Shown here piece by piece: positions 1-5,472 of a stretch of 11,573 nt of DNA. The stretch covers positions 1 to 11,573 of the forward strand of contig CAJQMX010000348.1 in assembly GCA_905479515.1 (NCBI GenBank), given 5' to 3'. The notes beneath the pieces were generated by a model. That model saw only the letters and a program-made list of their open reading frames with translations. It did not search any database and was not told the DNA's origin. A program made the position numbers and the translations under genes. Each line of letters begins with the position of its first letter. Positions within the stretch are counted from its first letter, which is position 1. The stretch comes from an uncultured Parasphingopyxis sp. (GTDB lineage Bacteria; Pseudomonadota; Alphaproteobacteria; Sphingomonadales; Sphingomonadaceae).

Positions 1-379
1 TAAATATCGAACTGATCCAAAAGCGGCGGCGCATGTCGATATATTCCGGATCTGGGCCGCTATCGAGCGACACCTCTTCGGGTTCCAGCGCCATGCCGCA
101 AATTGGGCAAGAACCGGGTCCGACTTGCCGGATCTCCGGGTGCATCGGGCAGGTATAGATGGTCCCTTCGGCTATGGTCGTTTCCGTTTCGTCCGTCGCA
201 TCCGAGAGATAGCGGTCCGGATCGGTGACGAACTTGTCGTAACAATCTGCCGAACAGAAATGAAAGGTTTTTCCCTCATGCCGCGCGTGATGATCCGTTT
301 TATCTGGATCGACGGTCATGCCGCATACAGGATCGGTTACTGCGCTCTTGGGAACTACACTACAGCAATCATGGGCCAT
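1..379 (-). CDS. Heavy-metal (copper/silver) P-type ATPase, N-terminal part
   Basis: This is the first 126 residues of an inner-membrane P1B-type ATPase that exports Cu(I) or Ag(I) from the cytoplasm using ATP. The rest lies beyond the left edge, so no transmembrane or catalytic motifs are visible. Two N-terminal metal-binding modules are clear. A YHS domain spans about residues 14-58, with DPVCGM at 16-21 and FCSADC at 41-46. A heavy-metal-binding domain (HMBD) follows at 75-100, with YTCPMHPEI and SCPICGMAL. The stretch EYIDMRRRFW near the end resembles the lead-in to the first membrane helix of this family. I chose the ATG at 379 because AAGGTGA precedes it and the YHS domain follows directly. 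There is also a CC pair at residues 5-6. The HMBD also occurs in CusB-like adaptors, but the YHS-HMBD-RRFW order favours the ATPase. It is read in the same direction as the DUF5676 gene 89 bp upstream. Confidence 0.92.
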   Translation of the reverse strand, partial: MAHDCCSVVPKSAVTDPVCGMTVDPDKTDHHARHEGKTFHFCSADCYDKFVTDPDRYLSDATDETETTIAEGTIYTCPMHPEIRQVGPGSCPICGMALEPEEVSLDSGPDPEYIDMRRRFWISSIF

Positions 380-400
380 GCCACTCACCTTCAATACGAT

Positions 401-417
401 ATACCCTATAGCGGATA
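401..417. promoter_or_regulatory. Possible degenerate CsoR half-site upstream of the ATPase
   Basis: ATACCC at 401-406 is identical to one arm of the two perfect operators in this window. Five bases later the opposite arm reads CGGATA instead of GGGTAT, so only the central GG is kept. It lies 22 bp upstream of the ATPase start codon. It may be a weak or decayed CsoR site, or chance. Confidence 0.2.
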
Positions 418-439
418 AAAAAATACGGGTTGGGGAGAA

Positions 440-462
440 GGCGCCGGCACACGGCCGGCGCC
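440..462 (-). terminator. GC-rich hairpin after the DUF5676 gene, possible weak terminator
   Basis: GGCGCCGGC (440-448) and GCCGGCGCC (454-462) form a perfect 9-bp inverted repeat with a 5-base loop, starting 6 bp past the DUF5676 stop codon. On the minus strand the stem is followed by TTCTCCCC, not a solid U-run, with a T7 run only about 17 bases further on. It could therefore partly terminate transcription or stabilise the 3' end of the DUF5676 message while letting some read-through reach the ATPase gene. Confidence 0.4.
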
Positions 463-468
463 CATACA

Positions 469-729
469 TTACTCTGCGGTTGCCGTTCCCCGGTTGAAGA
501 AGTTGTACAGCGGTACAAAAACGATCGCCCCATACCAGCCGTAGAGATAGGCTCCCACCAGGCCGATCAGGAACGACGGCACGGAAATCCATTCGAAGCC
601 TGGTAACAGCGCCTGCCAGGCCGCATGCATGTGCAGGTTCTCTGGCGCTACAAGACCCCAAAGCACGCAGAGCGTGAAGGAGATCGCGAGAAAGAGGGAC
701 AATGTGTTTCCAACGGTCGTGATTTTCAT
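469..729 (-). CDS. DUF5676 family small membrane protein
   Basis: An 86-residue integral membrane protein resembling the DUF5676 family, small two-helix proteins often found beside copper or other metal-resistance genes; their biochemical role is not known. Two hydrophobic segments are visible at about residues 8-28 and 50-77. The second is followed by the aromatic stretch GWYGAIVFVPLYNFFNR typical of the family. The ATG at 729 has a strong AAGGAGG 5 bases upstream. Its promoter at 825-853 contains a perfect CsoR operator, so expression is probably copper-induced, and it is the first gene of the leftward unit that continues into the P-type ATPase. Length fits the family. The family assignment is from recall of the sequence pattern. 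Confidence 0.82.
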   Translation of the reverse strand: MKITTVGNTLSLFLAISFTLCVLWGLVAPENLHMHAAWQALLPGFEWISVPSFLIGLVGAYLYGWYGAIVFVPLYNFFNRGTATAE

Positions 730-751
730 CTTTGCCTCCTTGTTGCGCGGC

Positions 752-765
752 AGATCCTTGGATCT
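752..765. repeat. Small palindrome in the DUF5676 leader
   Basis: AGATCC and GGATCT are perfect 6-bp arms around a 2-base centre, about 22-35 bp upstream of the DUF5676 start and inside its predicted untranslated leader. It could be a minor operator or mRNA structure. No function can be assigned. Confidence 0.25.
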
Positions 766-824
766 CCACGCATACCGTGCAGTTATGAGCGACTGGATTG
801 GAAATTGCCGCTCTCGACTACATC

Positions 825-853
825 GATATAATACCCATGGGGGGTATAGTCAA
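825..853 (-). promoter_or_regulatory. Leftward sigma70-type promoter of the DUF5676/ATPase unit
   Basis: Read on the minus strand, TTGACT (848-853) and TATATC (825-830) are separated by exactly 17 bp. The spacer is the CsoR palindrome itself. Predicted transcription start is near 818, giving a leader of about 90 bases to the DUF5676 ATG. The box sequences are seen directly; promoter activity is inferred. Confidence 0.65.
831..847. promoter_or_regulatory. CsoR operator 1 (ATACCC-N5-GGGTAT)
   Basis: ATACCCATGGGGGGTAT is a perfect 6-bp inverted repeat with a 5-base centre. This closely resembles the known Bacillus CsoR operator form (TACCC-N-GGGGTA). It lies between the -35 and -10 boxes of the leftward promoter, where bound repressor would block RNA polymerase. 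The same palindrome recurs at the csoR gene itself, which supports the assignment. Confidence 0.8.
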
Positions 854-951
854 GGCGGCAGATTCACAGCAGTGAGACCGGATCAAAATATTCGAGTTAG
901 GCGCGCGCACCCCAGCGCGAGACCGAGCCGGCGCCGTCAACGGCATTTTTA

Positions 952-1407
952 TCAGGTTTGATCGTCGGTAGTTTCTGACGGTCCGGGTAATCGCGCCAGC
1001 CATAAAGTAACGAGGGGAATTACGATCCACATCGCGATCGGAACAAGTCCTGTGCCGAAAACTGGGTCCAGTGGCATCAGGTCGGCATAGCGCCAGCCGA
1101 AGTGTAAATTGATCGCGAGATGTTCGATCGTGATTGTGATTATCAGCCCGGTACCAAGAAAGGCCGCCAACGCGCGGCGTGTCGGGCTGATCAGCCACTG
1201 CTTCGAGCCGCAAGCCCATGCCGCAATCCGGTAGGCGAGTACCATGATACCTGCGTCCCCAAGGGATCCGAGCGAACAACCCTGCACCATATCCATGAAC
1301 GTCAGGCCGCTCTGGTCGTAAAAGGGCATCTGCCACATTTCCCATACGAATGCGGCAAGAAACCCAAAAAGGGCGATGCGAAATTCGGCTGTTCCGGAAA
1401 TTTTCAT
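952..1407 (-). CDS. Uncharacterised four-helix inner-membrane protein
   Basis: A 151-residue protein that I cannot place in a named family. Hydrophobicity suggests four membrane segments, at about residues 9-25, 50-66, 80-100 and 116-142. Possible metal- or proton-relevant residues near the membrane include the FVWEMWQMPFYD stretch (20-31), a conserved-looking IEHLAINLHFGW loop and two cysteines. The ATG at 1407 is preceded by AAGGAG with a short 2-base gap; no better start is visible. It diverges from csoR, and a candidate -35 box for it lies inside the second CsoR operator, so copper control is likely. Its place between csoR and the DUF5676/ATPase genes suggests a membrane role in copper handling, but this is inference from context only. 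Confidence 0.75.
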   Translation of the reverse strand: MKISGTAEFRIALFGFLAAFVWEMWQMPFYDQSGLTFMDMVQGCSLGSLGDAGIMVLAYRIAAWACGSKQWLISPTRRALAAFLGTGLIITITIEHLAINLHFGWRYADLMPLDPVFGTGLVPIAMWIVIPLVTLWLARLPGPSETTDDQT

Positions 1408-1478
1408 TTCTCCTTGTAAAGCGGTTTGTCAAAAGAGCTGTGAGGCACTCGGTATTGAAGCTGGTCGATGTCGCTAAT

Positions 1479-1507
1479 AGCATATCGGCCTTGATTAGAA
1501 TACCCAA
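1479..1507 (-). promoter_or_regulatory. Candidate divergent promoter for the four-helix membrane protein
   Basis: On the minus strand TTGGGT (1502-1507) and TATGCT (1479-1484) are 17 bp apart. The -35 box sits inside CsoR operator 2. The boxes match consensus only moderately, so this is tentative. It would give a leader of about 65 bases. Confidence 0.35.
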
Positions 1508-1519
1508 CAGGGGTATATA
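1491..1519 (+). promoter_or_regulatory. csoR promoter
   Basis: TTGATT (1491-1496) and TATATA (1514-1519) are separated by 17 bp, and the -10 overlaps the right arm of CsoR operator 2. Transcription would start near 1525. That excludes the ATG at 1521 as the start codon and supports initiation at 1548. The arrangement implies negative autoregulation. Confidence 0.6.
1500..1516. promoter_or_regulatory. CsoR operator 2 (autoregulatory)
   Basis: ATACCCAACAGGGGTAT has the same perfect ATACCC/GGGTAT arms and 5-base centre as the site at 831-847, but a different centre, so the shared arms are conserved rather than copied. It covers the start of the csoR -10 box and the -35 of the candidate leftward promoter. 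One bound tetramer could therefore repress both directions. Confidence 0.8.
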
Positions 1520-1547
1520 TATGGCAGAAGCTTTCAATGAGGCAATG

Positions 1548-1820
1548 ATGAGCGAAAAGTTTTCCAAGGAAAAGGCACGGATGCGCCGGATTGAGGGGCA
1601 GGCACGCGGCATTGCAAAAATGATGGAGGAAGATCGCTATTGCATCGACATTCTCCAGCAAATGTCAGCGATGGAGGCCGCGCTGCGGGCTGCAAAGTCT
1701 AAGGTGCTGGCGCACCACGCCGGTCATTGTGTCGAGGAAGCGCTGCAGAGCGGCGACCTTAGCGCGCAACGCGAGAAGTTTACCGAGCTGGTCGAACTGT
1801 TCGGCAGGGTCACCCGGTAG
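1548..1820 (+). CDS. csoR: CsoR-family copper-sensing transcriptional repressor
   Basis: A 90-residue all-helical DNA-binding regulator. In the CsoR family, Cu(I) binding by a Cys-His-Cys triad releases the tetramer from its operator and derepresses copper-efflux genes. All three ligands are present: C32, H57 and C61 (the HAGHC motif gives HxxxC). The N-terminal RMRRIEGQARGIAKMMEEDRYC stretch is the family signature. FrmR and RcnR relatives differ at these ligand positions, which favours copper over formaldehyde or nickel. Upstream in-frame ATGs exist at 1521 and 1545. I prefer 1548 because GAGG lies 5 bases before it and 1521 falls upstream of the predicted transcript start. Operators matching the CsoR form occur at its own promoter and at the leftward promoter. 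The next gene begins 5 bp after its stop. Confidence 0.9.
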   Translation: MSEKFSKEKARMRRIEGQARGIAKMMEEDRYCIDILQQMSAMEAALRAAKSKVLAHHAGHCVEEALQSGDLSAQREKFTELVELFGRVTR

Positions 1821-1825
1821 CTGCA

Positions 1826-2239
1826 ATGGCGGGCAGATTTCTTCCGATGTTTCGCTTCAACGGCGCCGCTTTCATGACCCGGCATATGGCAGGATTGGTT
1901 GCAATTCTGGCCGCGCTCGCGATTATCACCGTGCCACTTTCGATAACCGGAAGCACGGCCCATGCCGAAATGATGACCGCTTCGTCAGAGAAGACCATGA
2001 GCCATTGCGATCAGCAATCCGTCGATGGCGACCATCAGACTTCGCATAATTCACAAAATTCGATGCCCGACGGTGATTGCGCCGCAGCGTGTCTTGCCGC
2101 CTGCACAGCGCTGGCCGCCCATTTTTCAAGCTCACAATTGGGTATTCACCAAGTAGCGGAATCGGTTGGGACCAGACCGGTTCCCATGATCAAGGGCCAA
2201 GCTATTGAATTCGAGCTGCCGCCTCCACGAACCTCCTGA
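1826..2239 (+). CDS. Small secreted Cys/His protein of unknown family
   Basis: A 137-residue protein with a hydrophobic signal segment (about residues 22-40) and likely cleavage after AHA at 45-47. The mature part contains M58, H60, C61, H70 and H74, then a C85-xxx-C89-xxx-C93 array, and ends in a proline-rich tail. The layout recalls CopL-like and DUF2946-like small proteins of copper loci, but I cannot assign it to either. It starts 5 bp after csoR with no good ribosome-binding site, so it is probably translationally coupled. Alternative starts are the ATGs at 1847 and 1874, the latter giving a more normal signal peptide. Its job is probably periplasmic copper binding or modulation; this is inferred from composition and context. 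Confidence 0.7.
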   Translation: MAGRFLPMFRFNGAAFMTRHMAGLVAILAALAIITVPLSITGSTAHAEMMTASSEKTMSHCDQQSVDGDHQTSHNSQNSMPDGDCAAACLAACTALAAHFSSSQLGIHQVAESVGTRPVPMIKGQAIEFELPPPRTS

Positions 2240-2280
2240 AAATTCGGACAAATTTTTCCTATTTTTTGGAGCATTATATC

Positions 2281-2613
2281 ATGAAAATGCAAATTTCCGC
2301 GATCGCAATGTCGATCGCGCTTTCGACAGCCGCCTTTGCGCAACCAGCCGCGCCTGAGGCTGAGCATTCCACCATGGCTTGCTGCGAGCACGACGCCGAC
2401 GGCAACATGACCGGGTGCGAACATATGCAAGGCGCAAGCGAAGGCGAACATGGCATGCACCATGGCAGCGACGCTCATCAGGGCATGAACCATGAGAATA
2501 TGGATCATGGTTCGATGGCGCAGGATGGCATGAACCATCAGTGCATGCACCACGGTACCGATGCCGATGCCGATGCCGATTCCCACGCAGATCACGAAGC
2601 TGGCGAGGAATAA
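2281..2613 (+). CDS. Met/His-rich periplasmic copper-binding protein
   Basis: A 110-residue exported protein. A signal peptide spans residues 1-20, with cleavage expected after AFA (18-20). The mature chain is low complexity and dense in soft-metal ligands: CC at 34-35, C46, and from about 48 to 92 many MxHxxM and HGxM clusters such as MHHGSD, MDHGSM and MHHGTD. It ends in an acidic Asp/Ala/His tail encoded by a 6-bp tandem repeat. No enzyme motif is visible, so it probably buffers or delivers copper in the periplasm near CopA. The ATG at 2281 has GGAG 9 bases upstream; an in-frame TTG at 2266 would spoil the signal peptide. It sits 41 bp after the preceding gene and is followed by a strong hairpin. 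Confidence 0.82.
   Translation: MKMQISAIAMSIALSTAAFAQPAAPEAEHSTMACCEHDADGNMTGCEHMQGASEGEHGMHHGSDAHQGMNHENMDHGSMAQDGMNHQCMHHGTDADADADSHADHEAGEE
2558..2580 (+). repeat. 6-bp tandem repeat (CCGATG) within the Met/His-rich gene
   Basis: Three full CCGATG units plus CCGAT run without interruption and encode the alternating Asp-Ala tail. Slippage would add or remove two residues without a frameshift. Confidence 0.8.
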
Positions 2614-2619
2614 GCGAAA

Positions 2620-2658
2620 CGGAGGCGGCTCCTGCCGCCTCCGCTTTCTCCTTTTCGT
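2620..2658 (+). terminator. Strong hairpin between the Met/His-rich gene and copA
   Basis: CGGAGGCGGC (2620-2629) and GCCGCCTCCG (2634-2643) form a perfect 10-bp stem with a TCCT loop, followed by a T-rich run (CTTTCTCCTTTTCG). It begins 7 bp after the stop codon. It looks like an intrinsic terminator, though the T tract is interrupted. Since no clear promoter is visible before copA, it may reduce rather than stop transcription into copA. Confidence 0.6.
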
Positions 2659-2704
2659 TTGATAGACAAAAGCTGGGCGCTGACCCGGTACAAGGATTAA
2701 TATT

Positions 2705-4438
2705 ATGTCGTATGAAATCGGCAGGCGTGCGTTGCTTCAAAGCGGCATTGCCGGTGCCGCCGGGATCGGTCTTTCCGGACTTTTTCCAGCCTGGGCACAG
2801 TCGGGTACCGCAGGCATTGTTCCCACCATGCCCGCTCTTTCCGGTGAAGACATCGCGCTAACGATCGGAAATACGCCATTCACCGTCGGCGGGCGCACTG
2901 GCCATGCTGTAACTGTGAATGGCACCCTTCCCGCACCTCTCATCCGCTTGCGTGAGGGGCAGAATGCCCGGCTGACCGTCACCAACCATCTCGACGAAGA
3001 CAGCTCAATTCACTGGCATGGCCTGATCGTGCCCTTTGAGATGGACGGCGTCCCCGGCGTCAGCTTCCCCGGCATTCGTGCAGGCGAAAGCTATGTCTAT
3101 GAGTTCCCCGTCCGCCATGCCGGCACCTTCTGGTATCACAGCCATTCCGGCCTGCAGGAGCAGCAGGGCCATTACGGACCAATTATCATCGATCCAGCAC
3201 ATCATGATCCGGTGGGCTACGACCGTGAACATGTAATTGTGCTGTCCGACTGGAGCTTCCTCCATCCACATGAAATCATGGGCCAGCTCAAACGCAGCCC
3301 AGGCTATTTCAATCGCAATAGGCAAACGCTTGCCGGGCTCGTCTCAGGCGAAGGCCAAAGCCTTGAGGAACGAATGATGTGGGGCGGGATGCGGATGGAC
3401 CCGTCGGATATTTCCGATGTTACAGGCGCAACCTATACCTATCTCGTCAACGGCCATGGTCCGCAGGAAAACTGGACCGGCTTGTTCCGCCCCGGCGAAC
3501 GCGTTCGCCTGCGCATCATCAATGCCTCGGCAATGACAGTATTCAATGTCCGCATTCCCGGCCTGCCGATGACGGTTGTCCAGGCGGACGGCAACAATGT
3601 CCGTCCGGTCACCATCGATGAACTGCAGATCACGGTGGCCGAGACCTATGACGTGATCGTCACGCCCAACGAGGACCACGCCTATACGCTGGTCGGTGAG
3701 AGTGTCGACAGGTCCGACATGGCGCGCGCAACCCTTGCCCCGCGGCCGGGCATGACTGCCGAAGTGCCGCCGCTGCGCGAACGCCCGACGCTGACGATGC
3801 GCGACATGGGCATGGACCATGGGAGCATGGCCGGGATGGATCATGGCAGTGACGGTTCAGCTGGCGGATCAATGGCGGGCATGAACATGCGCGATCCGGC
3901 CAATGCGCCGAGCGTTGACCTTAACCCCGGCGTCGACATGATCGCTGCCATGCCGCAGGATCGCACCGGAGAGCGGGGGCTTGGCCTTGAAAATGTCGAT
4001 CACCGTGTGCTCGTTTATACCGATCTCGTCGCGCTCGACCCCAATCCCGATCCACGGACGCCCTCACGGTCGATGGAAATCCACCTGACCGGCAATATGG
4101 AACGGTTCATGTGGTCGTTCGACGGACGCCGATTCAGCGAGGTAGTCGAACCGATCCGCTTTGCGCGCGACGAACGCGTTCGCGTTACACTCGTCAACGA
4201 TACGATGATGCAGCACCCGATCCATCTGCACGGCCATTTCTTTGAAGTCGTGACGGGTAATCCCGGGCGCCATCCGCGTAAGCATACGGTGAACGTTCAG
4301 CCAGGTAGCAGGGTGAGTTTCGATCTCACCGCCGATGCACCGGGCGACTGGGCATTCCACTGCCACCTGTTGTTTCACATGCACGCCGGGATGTTCAACA
4401 TCGTCACGGTTCGCCCGCTCGATGGAGATAGCGCATGA
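2705..4438 (+). CDS. copA: CopA copper-resistance multicopper oxidase
   Basis: A 577-residue periplasmic multicopper oxidase (PcoA/CopA family) that oxidises Cu(I) to the less toxic Cu(II) and sequesters copper. A twin-arginine signal is visible at 7-31 (GRRALLQ, hydrophobic core, AWA cleavage), consistent with export of a folded copper enzyme. All four copper-binding motifs are present: HWHG at 103-106, HSHSG at 145-149, HPIHLHGH at 504-511 and HCHLLFHMHAGM at 552-563, the last holding the type 1 site Cys-His-Met. A Met/His-rich insert (365-395, with MDHGSM repeats) resembles the copper-binding loops of the family. Length is close to the usual 570-610. AGGA lies 8 bases before the ATG. Its stop overlaps the copB start (ATGA), so the two are translationally coupled. 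Confidence 0.96.
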   Translation: MSYEIGRRALLQSGIAGAAGIGLSGLFPAWAQSGTAGIVPTMPALSGEDIALTIGNTPFTVGGRTGHAVTVNGTLPAPLIRLREGQNARLTVTNHLDEDSSIHWHGLIVPFEMDGVPGVSFPGIRAGESYVYEFPVRHAGTFWYHSHSGLQEQQGHYGPIIIDPAHHDPVGYDREHVIVLSDWSFLHPHEIMGQLKRSPGYFNRNRQTLAGLVSGEGQSLEERMMWGGMRMDPSDISDVTGATYTYLVNGHGPQENWTGLFRPGERVRLRIINASAMTVFNVRIPGLPMTVVQADGNNVRPVTIDELQITVAETYDVIVTPNEDHAYTLVGESVDRSDMARATLAPRPGMTAEVPPLRERPTLTMRDMGMDHGSMAGMDHGSDGSAGGSMAGMNMRDPANAPSVDLNPGVDMIAAMPQDRTGERGLGLENVDHRVLVYTDLVALDPNPDPRTPSRSMEIHLTGNMERFMWSFDGRRFSEVVEPIRFARDERVRVTLVNDTMMQHPIHLHGHFFEVVTGNPGRHPRKHTVNVQPGSRVSFDLTADAPGDWAFHCHLLFHMHAGMFNIVTVRPLDGDSA

Positions 4439-5472
4439 AGGCGCTGATTATGGCCGGGGCGATGCTGGCCGCCACCCCTGCCTTCGCACAGCATGGCGAT
4501 CACACAAGCCATGCTATGCCGGAGCCGGTCGATCCGCACGCTGGCCACAGCATGCCCCAGTCCGACGAGATGGACATGCCGATGGCAACGCCTGCCGCAG
4601 ATCCGCATGCTGGGCACGCCATGCCCGTAACGGCTGACCCCCATGCGGGTCACGCGATGCCGGCTCCTGCAGCCAACGATCCTCATGCAGAACACATGAT
4701 GCCGGGAATGACAACGCCAGACATACCTGCCTCAGGGCCGCCACCAGCGGCATTTTCGGGACCGGAATTTGCCGCGTATACCCTGTTCGATCCTGCTGAA
4801 CTGGATTTGGCGCGTGAGGAATTGCGAAGAGGAGTCGGCGGCTTTGTCACCCAGGGCTTTTTTGTCGACCGGCTTGAAGCGCAAATCGGCGATGGAGCAG
4901 ACGGTTACCTGTGGGATATCAACGCCTGGCATGGCGGCGATATCGACAAGCTGTGGATCAAGAGCGAAGGCGAAGGCGCGTTTGGCGGCGAGCTTGAAGA
5001 CGCCGAGATCCAGGCGCTGTGGAGCCATGCCATCGCACCGTTTTTCGATCTGCAGGCAGGCGTGCGATACGACCTTAGGCCCAGGCCCGACCGTGCCCAT
5101 ATCGTTCTCGGCATACAGGGACTGGCACCCTATTTTTTCGAGATTGATGCGGCCTCCTTCCTCTCCGACGAAGGCGATCTCACCGCGCGGATCGAAGCCG
5201 AATATGACCAGCGCATCACCCAGCGGCTGATCCTCCAGCCCCGTATCGAGGCGAGTTTTGCCGCACAGGACATCCCCGAAATCGGCATTGGCGCAGGGTT
5301 GAGCGCGTTCGAAGCCGGCCTGCGTCTGCGCTACGAATTTGTCCCGGAATTTGCTCCCTATATCGGCGTAGAATGGCAGCAAAAGATCGGAAACACCGCC
5401 GACTTCGCCCGGGCGGCAGGAGAAGATCCGGGCCGCATCGTCTTTCTGACAGGAGTGAGACTATGGTTTTGA
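4435..5472 (+). CDS. copB: CopB copper-resistance outer-membrane protein
   Basis: A 345-residue partner of CopA. A signal peptide spans residues 1-18 (AFA cleavage). Then comes a Met/His-rich region (about 20-92) with four copies of a DPHAGH-type motif (33-38, 56-61, 68-73, and DPHAEH at 82-87), each followed by a Met-Pro. From about 105 to the end is the CopB domain, predicted to form an outer-membrane beta-barrel. The chain ends in Trp-Phe, as expected for barrel insertion. In known systems CopB binds copper and works with CopA; its exact transport role is unsettled. It overlaps copA by 4 bp and the following gene by 10 bp. Confidence 0.95.
   Translation: MKALIMAGAMLAATPAFAQHGDHTSHAMPEPVDPHAGHSMPQSDEMDMPMATPAADPHAGHAMPVTADPHAGHAMPAPAANDPHAEHMMPGMTTPDIPASGPPPAAFSGPEFAAYTLFDPAELDLAREELRRGVGGFVTQGFFVDRLEAQIGDGADGYLWDINAWHGGDIDKLWIKSEGEGAFGGELEDAEIQALWSHAIAPFFDLQAGVRYDLRPRPDRAHIVLGIQGLAPYFFEIDAASFLSDEGDLTARIEAEYDQRITQRLILQPRIEASFAAQDIPEIGIGAGLSAFEAGLRLRYEFVPEFAPYIGVEWQQKIGNTADFARAAGEDPGRIVFLTGVRLWF

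Noticed and set aside
1521..1547. Earlier csoR start at 1521
   Set aside because: It directly abuts the -10 box, so it would lie upstream of the predicted transcript start, and it has no ribosome-binding site. It remains possible if transcription starts further upstream.
818..1612. Minus-strand open frame of 264 codons spanning the csoR promoter
   Set aside because: It overlaps the better membrane-protein gene and the csoR start in other frames, crosses the operator, and reads as non-protein.
2146..2595. Minus-strand frame with an Ile-Gly repeat start
   Set aside because: It is the antisense reading of the CCGATG tract and the Met/His-rich gene; the repetitive start is an artefact of that tract.
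4732..5382. Minus-strand frame of 216 codons inside copB
   Set aside because: It is antisense to a clear CopB domain and has no recognisable motif.
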